A stretch of 64,000 nt of DNA from CAZZCN01 sp964652975 (GCA_964652975.1 CAZZCN010000007.1:3492-67491); one strand, 5' to 3'. Counted from the stretch's first letter, positions 9,853 through 19,412 are shown. Numbers and translations are program-made. Notes: generated from the letters alone by a model not told the origin.

Positions 9853-12366
9853 TTATTTATCCTTGACGTAGTAAAGCTCAAATTCATGAATTCTCACACC
9901 CGGGTCATACTGAATATTGTTTCCAAGGTAAATGTAAAGCCTGATATATCTTGTGCTGAATTCCTCTACCATTCTATCAGTAACAGCAAAGCGATTATCC
10001 AAGACCTCATCAACATCGATCCAATTAATTCCATCATCGCTCCTTTGTAGTTTGAATTTTCTTGTGTTGTATGTGTAAACCGAGTTATAGGTGGTAACCG
10101 GGGGTATCTTTTCAACCACTCCGTTATGTTTTACAACCCACCGGTTAATTTTACATAACTGTTCTAGATCAAGGGTAAGCCAATTATCCCCTGTATAAGT
10201 ACAAAAATATCTTGTCTCGTCTTTTCCATCAACCGCGCTTGCAGGGCTGCCATCACCCGGTCTGTAATTATCAGCATTTGCTGTTCTGGCGCTTGCCTTT
10301 CTATGGAAGGCAATGTTAATATCACTGCCAAACACCACCGGCTCGTTACCCGAATCATCGACACTTTCAATATAAGTAACTGTGGGATCCCAGATAATAA
10401 TTTCATTGCTTACATGTTTTGAGGCAACAAAGCAAATACTGTCTCCTTTTTTTACTTCAGTCACGATATCATGATTATTAGGAGAATTAAATATAACAAA
10501 TGTATTCGCTAAAAGTTCTTCCTCGTTTTTCAATATTCTGATAAATGTTCCATTCCCATTATCAAATACTGAATTTGCCTGTCCTTCTATTTGAATCTTC
10601 CCACTATGAGGAGCAACCCATTTTCTAACAACACTCACATGGCTTGGAAGCATATAGTCCAAACCTATTCTGCAATCATAATCTCCGTGCCAGTAGTCTG
10701 TATGATAGAATGAATCATCTGAATGATGAAATGTCAATGGTTTCTTTTCGTTATTTAACCATTGCTCGTAATACCAGTTGTTTTTACCCCACCAGGCCCC
10801 ACAAAACTCAAAGGATGCCCTATAGCTTTCTGCCGAGTATTCAAATGCAATGTGTCTTACCAGATTCCCAGTGGAATTTCTATTCTTCTCATTCTTTATT
10901 ACCAGTTTAATAGTATGATCTGCATTTGGGTCCAACCCTTTTTTGATGTAAGCGAACTGTGTGAATATTCTTTTGGGGAAGTATAGGTCAACACTGTTGG
11001 CATATTTCCCATCGATATATACATCAACCATGCCTGCATCGGGCATTCTAATGGCTCTCCAGTAAATATCCGAACCATTGAATTTAAATTCAATTGAATC
11101 CCCTTCATTTGAGCCGGCTTTAGCCTTTCCCTCAAAATACACGTACTTATTCTCTGTAATTTCTGTCCATTCACCAAAATATTGAACTTCCGGATATGAA
11201 GCCCCTATAATTTTTGTTTTTCTGTTAACAGTTTCATCTGAACTTTCAGGATGAGGCTCAAAGCTATACTGCGGTGTGTTAAATCCAGTTGCGGCTCTAG
11301 CACCCTCCTTAAGGGTGATATCGAGTCTTTTAAACTGGTTAATCATATATGGGCCTAAATCACTATGATGGTATGCATAAAATCTAAACCTGTCATTACA
11401 AACCCTGGTATCGGTTCCCTCTATATTGAAAAAAGATGAAAACGCACCCTTGTCCATCTCAGGAAAGATTCCAAACGGTGTCCAGTCCTGCTTGGATAAA
11501 TCCTCACATGCCGAGATGCAAAATCCATATTTTTCGGATGCTGAACCTGACCACCAGCAGTAACCTGCAATAATATATTTATTAAGTGCTGTGCTGTAAA
11601 TTATACTGTTAAGACCCTGATTTGGAATAACTATCGATGACTTTCCGCCCAAGGCATTTTCTGTCCATTTACCATTATAGTAATTTACCCATTTTCCAGG
11701 GCTCATCTTATCCTTTAATGCACATCTTGAGACATGGGTTTCCCAGCTTCCCCTGATTGCTGAAAAAGAAAAATTATCTCCCTTCAAGAACCAGGCGCCA
11801 GTCCAATATAAATACATGTATTCATTTCTGTCATCTACATAAAAATGAAAATCACTGCAGCCATTAAAATAATATGATCCGGAAAATTTATTCATATCAT
11901 CTTCATAATGATATGATTCGGAGGTTATAATATCTCCATCATAAGTCCAGGTTGCGCCCTTGTCCAAACTCGTTGCAAGGCCGATCCTCCTTGGTCCCCA
12001 ACAGGCATAATCTGTAAAAGGCCTTCTTTCCATATGGACAGGAGCATAAAGTTTTTTCTCTGATTCATCGTACCAAAAGCCACTCATAAACCAGGTAAAA
12101 TTAAATCCGGTTTCAATATCATCAACAAATTCCATATGGTCGATATCCGGACCTTTATATCTCGTGACCTTTGACTCATAAGTAAAAAAGTTCATTCGAT
12201 ATTGCCATAGTTCTCCATCGATATTAACAAATGCCTGCGGATTATCCGGGACAAAGTCCTCTTTATCCCATGTCAGGTTGTGTGGCTGAGGGGCATCTGA
12301 TAATGCTGCCTCATAATCAAATGGCAGCTTCACGTCCCCGGCCGCATATTCAAAGCTTTTTAACAT
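9853..12366 (-). CDS. Predicted propeller-type protein with sugar-binding-like and F5/8C domains, no signal peptide
   Basis: 837 residues. The N-terminal ~370 residues have repeated Trp/Tyr-rich strands and an Asp-box-like turn (SLDKGATWTYDG), typical of sialidase or GH43-like propellers. A galactose-binding-like domain follows (about 385-520; SIEFKFNGSDIYWR, VDVYIDGKYANSVD, DHTIKLVI), then a beta domain (about 525-690) and an F5/8 type C discoidin domain (about 695-835; ASAVDGKDETRY, WLTLDLEQ, KLQRSDDGINWIDVD, STRYIRLYIY). The GGAGG box fixes the ATG at 12366, and no signal sequence follows it, unlike the other sugar-binding-domain proteins of the region. It is the last gene after two UroD-fold genes (46-bp gap). 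An intracellular glycosidase or lyase of unknown specificity is the best guess. Confidence 0.7.
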   Translation of the reverse strand: MLKSFEYAAGDVKLPFDYEAALSDAPQPHNLTWDKEDFVPDNPQAFVNIDGELWQYRMNFFTYESKVTRYKGPDIDHMEFVDDIETGFNFTWFMSGFWYDESEKKLYAPVHMERRPFTDYACWGPRRIGLATSLDKGATWTYDGDIITSESYHYEDDMNKFSGSYYFNGCSDFHFYVDDRNEYMYLYWTGAWFLKGDNFSFSAIRGSWETHVSRCALKDKMSPGKWVNYYNGKWTENALGGKSSIVIPNQGLNSIIYSTALNKYIIAGYCWWSGSASEKYGFCISACEDLSKQDWTPFGIFPEMDKGAFSSFFNIEGTDTRVCNDRFRFYAYHHSDLGPYMINQFKRLDITLKEGARAATGFNTPQYSFEPHPESSDETVNRKTKIIGASYPEVQYFGEWTEITENKYVYFEGKAKAGSNEGDSIEFKFNGSDIYWRAIRMPDAGMVDVYIDGKYANSVDLYFPKRIFTQFAYIKKGLDPNADHTIKLVIKNEKNRNSTGNLVRHIAFEYSAESYRASFEFCGAWWGKNNWYYEQWLNNEKKPLTFHHSDDSFYHTDYWHGDYDCRIGLDYMLPSHVSVVRKWVAPHSGKIQIEGQANSVFDNGNGTFIRILKNEEELLANTFVIFNSPNNHDIVTEVKKGDSICFVASKHVSNEIIIWDPTVTYIESVDDSGNEPVVFGSDINIAFHRKASARTANADNYRPGDGSPASAVDGKDETRYFCTYTGDNWLTLDLEQLCKINRWVVKHNGVVEKIPPVTTYNSVYTYNTRKFKLQRSDDGINWIDVDEVLDNRFAVTDRMVEEFSTRYIRLYIYLGNNIQYDPGVRIHEFELYYVKDK

Positions 12367-12412
12367 CAGACAACCTCCAAATTTTCCTATTGATTCAGTC
12401 TTTTATAGCAAG

Positions 12413-13789
12413 CTATTTATATATTCTTTCTGATTCTTCTCTTGCAATTTGTGTCCACCTGATAACATTTTGTGGATTCCATGAAACGGTTACTAAATCA
12501 CGAAGAAGTATTTCAGCAGGACAGGAATTCCGATATGCAGCCTCAAATGTTTGTTTGATTTCTGCTCGCGCCTCTTCTTCGTACAACTCATTTGTCGCAA
12601 CAAACGAAGGATTGATTTTTCTGACAAATACATGATTTTTCCCTAGATTTTCAGCCATTATATCAGGGTTTGACCACGGAGAAACAGTAACCCTCCTAAG
12701 CCTCGGTATGTTTTTAATGATGTCCCAGCGATTATCAAGCGGTTCACAACAACCATATATATTAAGCCCAAAACGCTCCATGATCGGCAACTGATATGGA
12801 AATACAAACTCTTTAAAGAATTCAGGTGAAACATTGATTGTTTCCTGACTCTCGCAATAACCCCACATATCCATTGGTATTACATGTTTTGCATTGTAAT
12901 TTGAGGAAGGTAGCTCATTAGTCCATCCGTATCCACCGGTTCCGACAAAATCTCCTCCATTGTTGAGGGAAAGAAGTCCATTCTTTTCTAGAAAATCAAG
13001 TTTAGAAAGATTTTCATCCCTTAAAAACGACATCAGTTTATGTAATTCATCCGGATAATCGTACATATCAAAAAGCGTTTGTTCGAAACCTCTTAAAACT
13101 ATAAGGTCAGAAGTCATTCCCATTGACCACCACCAGGATCCTTCAAGCTTGACCTCTAAAACACCTTCGAAAACCTCGCTTGCCAAATTATAGATTGCCT
13201 CGGTCTTTTCATAGTCAACAGTAATATTTCTAAAATGCAGCTTATCTAATTCTGCATAGTCATTTAAAGCAGACTCCCAGTTGAAAGCTCCATCGTGTGC
13301 TCCACCGATTTTCTTTGAATCCAGGCCTCTGTCAGACTGGCTATAAACATAATGCACAGTAAATATATTCTGAATCACTCTGTCGTCCTTGATATTTTCC
13401 GCCCAGTATATCTCCTTTAACAGCCTGAACTCCCAGATCCTTGCAAGTTTGCCTTGACATCTTAGCTCTGTTGACGGAATTATTTCATACCATGCCGTTT
13501 CCGGATCACAAAATATCAGCGGTCTGGTTAATTTAAGACCGTTATGATCTTTCCATAGTTTTCTTTTTACATCTTGCTCGGGGTCTGCGGCTATAAATGC
13601 AACCTTGTTAGCAAGCTCTCTTAATATGATTTTATCTTTTTGGCTGATTGCAGATTCCTGCTCACCAACTACCAGGCAGTAATTACATGTCCAGGACAAT
13701 CCATTATCATCCCCGATTCCTCCACCCAGTCTTTCAGCTTTTAAATTCATCAGTTCCTCGCTTGAAAGCTTACTGATATTCCTGTTCAT
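12413..13789 (-). CDS. UroD-fold protein (MtaA/CmuA-like clade)
   Basis: 458 residues, longer than true HemE (about 350). The C-terminal half has UroD-family patterns: MDMWGYCESQE, SPEFFKEFVFPYQLPIMERFG, and a paired-Cys segment YGCCEPLD that could bind zinc as in corrinoid or thiol methyltransferases of this fold. The start ATG follows a clean GGAGG. No other haem gene or corrinoid protein is present, so porphyrin synthesis is unlikely. It lies 58 bp after a second UroD-fold gene and among sugar genes, suggesting a methyl- or alkyl-transfer step or another modification of a sugar-derived substrate; this is inference. Related unassigned UroD-like proteins are common in carbohydrate clusters of Clostridia. 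Confidence 0.7.
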   Translation of the reverse strand: MNRNISKLSSEELMNLKAERLGGGIGDDNGLSWTCNYCLVVGEQESAISQKDKIILRELANKVAFIAADPEQDVKRKLWKDHNGLKLTRPLIFCDPETAWYEIIPSTELRCQGKLARIWEFRLLKEIYWAENIKDDRVIQNIFTVHYVYSQSDRGLDSKKIGGAHDGAFNWESALNDYAELDKLHFRNITVDYEKTEAIYNLASEVFEGVLEVKLEGSWWWSMGMTSDLIVLRGFEQTLFDMYDYPDELHKLMSFLRDENLSKLDFLEKNGLLSLNNGGDFVGTGGYGWTNELPSSNYNAKHVIPMDMWGYCESQETINVSPEFFKEFVFPYQLPIMERFGLNIYGCCEPLDNRWDIIKNIPRLRRVTVSPWSNPDIMAENLGKNHVFVRKINPSFVATNELYEEEARAEIKQTFEAAYRNSCPAEILLRDLVTVSWNPQNVIRWTQIAREESERIYK

Positions 13790-13847
13790 TTAATACCTCC
13801 ATTATTTAAATATCCAGATGATTGTTATTGGAAAAATTTTTAACAAG

Positions 13848-15110
13848 CTATCTTTTATCCTTTGCTGTTAAAAATGCAGCTAGTAGATTTTCGCCTGGAA
13901 CAGAATCCTCAACATTATGCACCTGGGTGAAGACATATCCATCTGCCTTTGTAAAGATTTCAATGTTTTTAAGAACCTCTGCCTTGACCTCTTCAGGTTT
14001 CTTTATACACAATGTGCTTTGTGTGTCAACACCGCCGCCATAAAAACAGATATCCTTGCCGAATTCACGAACAAGCTTCTCAGGCTCCATACCCTTTGCA
14101 GAAATTTGTACAGGGTTGAGAGCGTCCACACCAATCTCGATAAAGTCAGGAATAACCTCGCTTACGGCACCACAGGAGTGGAGAAGTATCTTAACATCCG
14201 GATAATTTTTATGAATATAGTCAAACATCCTTTTATGATAAGGTTTCACCTTTTTACGATAGATGTCCGCACTTATCAATAGACTTGTTTGAGATCCAAG
14301 GTCTTCAGTAAATTGAATAAGATGAATATATTTGCCGAAAGCCTTTAAATATCGATCCAGGTCATACAAAAGCCCTTCAATACGTTTCTCAAAATAATAG
14401 TCCATCATTTCGTCGTTAGTCATAAGATTAATGAAGAAATCCTCATAGCCCCAGTAGAGTTGTCCTAATTCGAAAATATTTCCATTGAATACAAAGCAAA
14501 GTGCCTTGTCTGTATTTTCATAGTAATATTTTGCATTTTCAGTGATGTATTTGATTTCTTCGTCATCGGTTGTAGGGAATTCCCATTCTTTTAGTTCCTC
14601 AAGCGTCTCAACGCCGGTTAGCGGATGATATTTTCGGCTGTATGATTTTTGTCCTTTGGGCGAAATTGCAACAGGTACACCGGCATCATAGTTTTTACCT
14701 GCGCTTTTTAGATATGGGTGTAACAGGTCTGAGCCATCCGATGGCTTATAGTAAATCATATCACCTTTTTCGTTTGGTTTCGGATTAAAGCAGGTGGGTA
14801 TATATGCTTCTGTCCCATCAATAAGATTGCCAAGGGCAAAATCTCTGACCCGCATCCCGAGGCATGGGGTCTGTCTGTAAATACAGATAACATCTCCACC
14901 TAATGCATCACGCATTTCCGCTTCAACTCTGCAGATGGCAGATAAAGGCTCGTCTAAATACAAAGTCCCCCCATTGATCCCAAGTTTATCTCTTGCATCC
15001 CTATATACAAAAACACTAACCCCTGTAGTGCCTGTACCGCCAAAATCTATCGCCATCTTGTCTATGGGTTTACGATTTACCGCCGCTAAAATTCTTTCTC
15101 TTGAAGTCAT
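13848..15110 (-). CDS. UroD-fold methyltransferase-like protein
   Basis: 420 residues. The N-terminus (TSRERILAAVNRKPIDKMAIDFGG) and the segment KILLHSCGAVSEVIPDFIEIGVDALNPVQ are typical of the MtaA/CmuA/UroD superfamily. The HSC motif matches the His-x-Cys zinc ligands of corrinoid methyltransferases, which true uroporphyrinogen decarboxylases lack. It pairs with the neighbouring UroD-fold gene; the two proteins are clearly different in sequence and length, so they may act on different steps or form a heteromer. Upstream is the sugar kinase gene, 152 bp away. The substrate is unknown. Confidence 0.75.
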   Translation of the reverse strand: MTSRERILAAVNRKPIDKMAIDFGGTGTTGVSVFVYRDARDKLGINGGTLYLDEPLSAICRVEAEMRDALGGDVICIYRQTPCLGMRVRDFALGNLIDGTEAYIPTCFNPKPNEKGDMIYYKPSDGSDLLHPYLKSAGKNYDAGVPVAISPKGQKSYSRKYHPLTGVETLEELKEWEFPTTDDEEIKYITENAKYYYENTDKALCFVFNGNIFELGQLYWGYEDFFINLMTNDEMMDYYFEKRIEGLLYDLDRYLKAFGKYIHLIQFTEDLGSQTSLLISADIYRKKVKPYHKRMFDYIHKNYPDVKILLHSCGAVSEVIPDFIEIGVDALNPVQISAKGMEPEKLVREFGKDICFYGGGVDTQSTLCIKKPEEVKAEVLKNIEIFTKADGYVFTQVHNVEDSVPGENLLAAFLTAKDKR

Positions 15111-15262
15111 GGTATTTTCCCCTTTTTAACATTTATAATGTTTTTAATTATGAATAAAAATTTCCTGGTTAAAATATAACCGAGAAATCTTCCTCTGATT
15201 GGCTTGCTCTGATTTTTTCTTATGTATAATTCATGATATAGAATAAAATCAATTTTAATATA

Positions 15263-16201
15263 TTAGATTTTGTAATATTCGCTATATAGCTTGTCGATCT
15301 CGTGTCTGTAAGGCATCACTTTGGAACTTCCCTTTCGTGTAACAGAAATCGAGGCTACGCAATTTGCAAATTTAATTGCTTTAATGATATCCATACCCTC
15401 TGAAATACCGACTGCCAGGCCACCATTGAAAGCATCTCCTGCACCTGTTGTGTCTACCGCTTTTAAATTGGTGGTTTCAACAACGACTTCGGTATCTTTG
15501 TTTTTAAGTAATGCACCGCTTTTGCCCATGGTGATTATAATATTTTTGGCACCTGTTTTAAGCAATATTTCAGCCGCTTCCCTGGCATTGTCAACATTTT
15601 TTACAGATACACCTGAAAAATATTCCGCCTCGGTTTCATTTGGTGTGATATAGTCAACATCTTTAAAAAGTCCGTCCGGGACTTTTTGTAATGGTGCGGG
15701 ATTCAGAATAATTGTCTTGTTGTTTTCTTTTGCCAGAGAAATCGCCTCTTCAACCGCCTCAATACTGCTTTCAAGTTGTAAAAGAACCATGTCGCAGGAA
15801 GAAAATTCATCCCTTGCTTTATATACTTCATCCTTTGTTAAATGAGCATTTGCACCTTTGACGACAATTATACGGTTTTCACCGCTCTGCTCATTTATCT
15901 CGATAATCGCAGAACCGGTTTCATTCTCATCTGTAACATATACATAATCGGTTGTCATTTGCTCGTTTTTGTAATGATCGTATAATACGGAACTTAAAAA
16001 ATCGTTTCCTATTTTTGTAATCATCACAACATCACCACCGGCTCTTTTTGAAGCAGTTGCCTGATTTGAACCTTTTCCGCCGGGGCCGAATTTTATATGC
16101 TTTCCCAGTACTGATTCCCCGTCGGTCGGGAAGCGTGGTATGAATGCGGCAATATCAGCAATAAAGCTACCTACCACCACTATTTTGGGTTTTTTATTCA
16201 T
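15263..16201 (-). CDS. PfkB-family sugar kinase (ribokinase or deoxyribokinase)
   Basis: 312 residues, the usual ribokinase length. PfkB signatures are complete: GPGGKGSNQA near residue 39 and DTTGAGDAFNGG with the catalytic Asp near residue 250. It phosphorylates a pentose or related sugar with ATP. In typical ribokinases the N-terminal motif is GSxNxD, the Asn contacting the sugar; here it is GSFIADI, with Ile14 in that place, which argues against plain ribose. The gene directly upstream is deoC, so 2-deoxyribose is a reasonable candidate (DeoK-like). The ATG follows GGAG with 6-7 bases. Kinase activity is near certain; the sugar is inferred. Confidence 0.85.
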   Translation of the reverse strand: MNKKPKIVVVGSFIADIAAFIPRFPTDGESVLGKHIKFGPGGKGSNQATASKRAGGDVVMITKIGNDFLSSVLYDHYKNEQMTTDYVYVTDENETGSAIIEINEQSGENRIIVVKGANAHLTKDEVYKARDEFSSCDMVLLQLESSIEAVEEAISLAKENNKTIILNPAPLQKVPDGLFKDVDYITPNETEAEYFSGVSVKNVDNAREAAEILLKTGAKNIIITMGKSGALLKNKDTEVVVETTNLKAVDTTGAGDAFNGGLAVGISEGMDIIKAIKFANCVASISVTRKGSSKVMPYRHEIDKLYSEYYKI

Positions 16202-16245
16202 CAGGATTCTCCATTTAGATAAAAATTAATTACACCTTTTATTTA

Positions 16246-16917
16246 TCAGTAATCGTTGCCTTCTGCTTTTTGTCCGGCAATAATTGCAGCGCCGGCTGAT
16301 GTTCCCAGTCTTTCTGCACCTGCATCGATTAAAGCCTTTGCTGTTTCAAAGCTTCTAATTCCTGAAGAAGCTTTCAATTTAACATTGGAAGCAATATTTG
16401 CCTTCATGATTTTTAAATCTTCGACAGTTGCAACACCGTCATTAAATCCTGTACAGGTTTTTACAAAATCAGCACCGGCATCGCTGGCCAGACGGGAAGC
16501 AATAGCTTTTTCCTCATCAGTCAGGTAGAATGTCTCAATTATCACCTTGACAATTCTGCCTTTTGCCTCTTTTACCACAGCCTAGATATCTTTTTTTACA
16601 TAGTCGTATTTCTTGTCTTTTAAAGCACCAATGTTGATAACCATATCAAATTCATCACAACCGAGTTCATATGCTTCTTTTGTTTCCAAGGCCTTAATGG
16701 TGGTGGTGTTGGCACCCAAAGGAAAGCCAATTACTGTGCAAACTTTAATATAAGTGTCTTTAAGCTGCTCTTTTGCTATTGAAATGTTGCAGGGATTTAT
16801 GCAAACTGACATGAAATTGTTTTCTTTGGCTTCGTTGCATAACTTAACAATGTCTTTTTCCTGTGCGAATGGTTTCAGGATAGTATGGTCCATAAATTTT
16901 GATAGATTTGGTATCAT
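16246..16917 (-). pseudogene. deoC: Deoxyribose-phosphate aldolase interrupted by an in-frame TAG
   Basis: Two abutting same-frame stretches together make one ~222-codon DERA. The first half (from ATG 16917) has DHTILKPFA and EFDMVINIGALK; the second has VKTCTGFNDG and KASSGIRS, with both active-site lysine motifs intact. A single TAG at 16584-16582 separates YVKKDI from AVVKEAKG, at a site where the family reads straight through. The enzyme cleaves 2-deoxyribose 5-phosphate to acetaldehyde and glyceraldehyde 3-phosphate. Conservation on both sides means the change is recent, a sequencing error, or tolerated by readthrough or a GTG restart at 16578. It begins the unit with the sugar kinase and UroD-fold genes. 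Confidence 0.85.
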
Positions 16918-16961
16918 TATTCTATTCTCCGTTTTTAATTATAATTTAGGAATTTTCAAAA

Positions 16962-16995
16962 GAAATCGGTTACAAAGTGACTTATAACCGATTTC
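16962..16995 (-). terminator. Terminator of the dockerin-like gene
   Basis: An 11-bp perfect inverted repeat (GAAATCGGTTA / TAACCGATTTC) is followed on the minus strand by a short U-rich run, 17 bases after the stop of the gene ending at 17012. It separates that gene from deoC. Confidence 0.65.
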
Positions 16996-17011
16996 ATCCG
17001 AATTTAATTTA

Positions 17012-19213
17012 TTAATTTTGAACTATTGCCGAAATATTCAAAATATGTTTCTTGACTGTTAATAAATCAGTAATTGAAACTGTCGAATTTTTATTCACAT
17101 TAGCCGCTACAAGTTGTATATTGCTCAAAGTATCTATTTTCAATAAATAACTTTTTATTTTAGCTAAATCCAATACAGTAATATCGGCATCTCCATCTAT
17201 ATCACCTAAAACCACTACAGTATAAACATCAAAGAGTGTTCCACCATAATAGCCTTTGAGCATACAACCCGTACCTACGAAGTTTGAATTGTTGGTAATT
17301 ATACTGTCATTCTTGTCAAACAATGTAATTGTTGTGTTTGATGTCGTAATTTGTCCAAGGAAACTTCCTGCTGTTGTCTTGGTTGCAACCTTTGTTAAAA
17401 CACTGTTTTCTGTTAAATTGTAATAAGATAAATCAATGCTGACATTACTGTTAAAGGTATAAGGAATATACGCAATATCCGGAGCTGCATCGCTCGATGA
17501 ATCAGCAAATATTCCGTCTCCGTTTTCGTCAACAAGCAAGTTGCCTATAGTATTGTCGGTATCAACAGTATAAACATTTTCTACAAAACGAATCACACCT
17601 GTTGTTTTTAATTTGCTGTCTGAAAGACCAAAGCTTGGGCCGTTAAAAGCAAATATATACTGAGTTGCATAGGTTTTTCCGTCAGTGCCTGTAAAACCGT
17701 TGACCGGTGCCAGCCAATGTCCGCCCATTTCTTTTTGGAAACTGTTAGGATCTGCAGGATTTGGATATGGTACATCGCAAGCAAAGGTTGACCATTCAAG
17801 CGGATTTATTTCAGCCTGTCTAACCGGTCTGTTAAAAGTAACCAGGAGTTTATTTTGCTTGCCGTCTACAATTCCTTTTGCATTAAAGAGTGTAGGTTTG
17901 AATGTGTAAGGAATATAAGCGATATCATGGCCAGAAGATACCGTATAATTTGATACAAGCGGATTACCAAAAGTATCATCAATATATTTTACATCATTGT
18001 TTGTATCTACTCCATAAGCAAATTCAGTAAAACGCACTCCGCCGCTGACGGGTAATTTACTGTTTGTAAGACCGAAGCTACCGCCTATACCATCAAACTG
18101 GAATACCCATTTTGTTGCATATGTCCTGCCATCCAAAGAGGTTAGCGGATTAACAGCTGCCATATTGATGTTATGGTTCGCCATTGTCATTTCACTTTGA
18201 AAAGAACCTGTACCAACCGGGTCGTAAGAACTGCAGCCAAAGGTTGACCATTCATAAGGATTCATTCCGAGTGCATATTTAACCGGTCTTGTAAACGTAA
18301 CCTCAACCTTGTTAAAGTTTCCGTCATTAACTAATTTTGCACCTGCTAATTCAGGCAACGCATAGTTATCGTATACTAAAAAATAATCAAGTTCATTAAA
18401 TGTTCCTGTTGTTGCATTGTTTACAACTTTTATGGTATGAGTTGCCGCAGGCAAATTTTTAATTTCGTAGTATTTGGTTCTTCCATACGTTCCATAACAT
18501 TCTACTGTTGATGCCAGAGTACCATCCATATACACCAATGCTTGCGCTCTGTCTAACTTCATTAAGCCGTACCATTCAATACCTGTCCCAAAAAAAGTGT
18601 ATTCAAAATATTCGCCAGGAGCTTCATTGTAATAAGCCGTTGACGAGTCCCAAGCGGGATCTGATAGCGGTAATGTAGCAGAAGAATAGGTTATTCCCGG
18701 TGCATTGCAATCGACCTTGGTGACTACAGGCAACGTAATGTCTTTATAAATAACAAAATAATCAAGATCGTTATATACCCCTCCTGTTGCGTTGTTTACC
18801 ACTTTTATGGTATGTACTCCCGAAGAAAGATTTTTAATTTCGTAGTATTTGGTTCTTCCGTATGGTCCGTTACATACTACTGTTGATGCATAAGCACCGT
18901 CAATGTAAACCAAGGCTTGAGCTCTGTCTAGATTCATTAATCCATACCATTCAATACCTGTTCCAAAAAACGTGTATTCAAAATATGCTCCTGGAGCCTC
19001 GTTATAATAAGCGGTTGATGAGTCCCATGCGGGGTCTGATAATGGATTTGTGCTGCTGTAAATTATTCCGGGGTCAGTGCAATCTACTTTTACAGTTGTT
19101 TCCTGTGCCGAAACAGTTACCCCCATAAACGGAATGGCCGACAAAAGTAGAAAGGTTGCAACTAAAAGTGAAACTAACTTCTTTGACTTTTTAGATAAAT
19201 ACATCTTTTTCAT
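17012..19213 (-). CDS. Secreted modular protein with C-terminal dockerin-like domain
   Basis: 733 residues with a classical signal peptide (cleavage after VSAQ or near it, about 37). Two nearly identical galactose-binding-like domains (about 41-158 and 166-282) share DPAWDSSTAYYNEAPG, FEYTFFGTGIEWYGLM and YGRTKYYEIKNL. Two modules of the family found in the lipoproteins follow (about 290-440 and 441-588; STFACDVPYPNP, GVIRFVENVY, PDIAYIPYTF). After a short linker domain, residues 668-733 form a dockerin type I-like pair of calcium loops (DIDGDADITVLD and NVNKNSTVSITD). No catalytic domain is seen. The dockerin-like end suggests docking to a cohesin on the surface; similar ends are also known in non-cellulosomal proteins. 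Confidence 0.85.
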   Translation of the reverse strand: MKKMYLSKKSKKLVSLLVATFLLLSAIPFMGVTVSAQETTVKVDCTDPGIIYSSTNPLSDPAWDSSTAYYNEAPGAYFEYTFFGTGIEWYGLMNLDRAQALVYIDGAYASTVVCNGPYGRTKYYEIKNLSSGVHTIKVVNNATGGVYNDLDYFVIYKDITLPVVTKVDCNAPGITYSSATLPLSDPAWDSSTAYYNEAPGEYFEYTFFGTGIEWYGLMKLDRAQALVYMDGTLASTVECYGTYGRTKYYEIKNLPAATHTIKVVNNATTGTFNELDYFLVYDNYALPELAGAKLVNDGNFNKVEVTFTRPVKYALGMNPYEWSTFGCSSYDPVGTGSFQSEMTMANHNINMAAVNPLTSLDGRTYATKWVFQFDGIGGSFGLTNSKLPVSGGVRFTEFAYGVDTNNDVKYIDDTFGNPLVSNYTVSSGHDIAYIPYTFKPTLFNAKGIVDGKQNKLLVTFNRPVRQAEINPLEWSTFACDVPYPNPADPNSFQKEMGGHWLAPVNGFTGTDGKTYATQYIFAFNGPSFGLSDSKLKTTGVIRFVENVYTVDTDNTIGNLLVDENGDGIFADSSSDAAPDIAYIPYTFNSNVSIDLSYYNLTENSVLTKVATKTTAGSFLGQITTSNTTITLFDKNDSIITNNSNFVGTGCMLKGYYGGTLFDVYTVVVLGDIDGDADITVLDLAKIKSYLLKIDTLSNIQLVAANVNKNSTVSITDLLTVKKHILNISAIVQN
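18340..19095 (-). repeat. Tandem ~375-bp coding duplication of the sugar-binding-like domain
   Basis: The two N-terminal domains of the dockerin-like protein are close DNA repeats. On the plus strand, TTCGTAGTATTTGGTTCTTC occurs at both 18471-18490 and 18841-18860, and long flanking stretches also match. The high DNA identity points to a recent duplication or ongoing gene conversion. Confidence 0.7.
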
Positions 19214-19412
19214 AATCTCTTCTCCTTAATAATTTTTTTATGTTCAATATGAACACATTTAATAAAGACAACAAATATTATTATGACATTTTCAATATAA
19301 AAGTAACATCGCATGAGCTAAAAATCAATATAAGAATTTAACACCGGACACCAATATGTATATGGATTATTATATAGTGTCAAGTTTTTGTTTTGTAATG
19401 TATTCGGGAGGT

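Noticed and set aside
12413..15110. hemE (uroporphyrinogen decarboxylase)
   Set aside because: Length, Cys motifs and lack of other haem genes do not fit; treated as UroD-fold proteins of other function.
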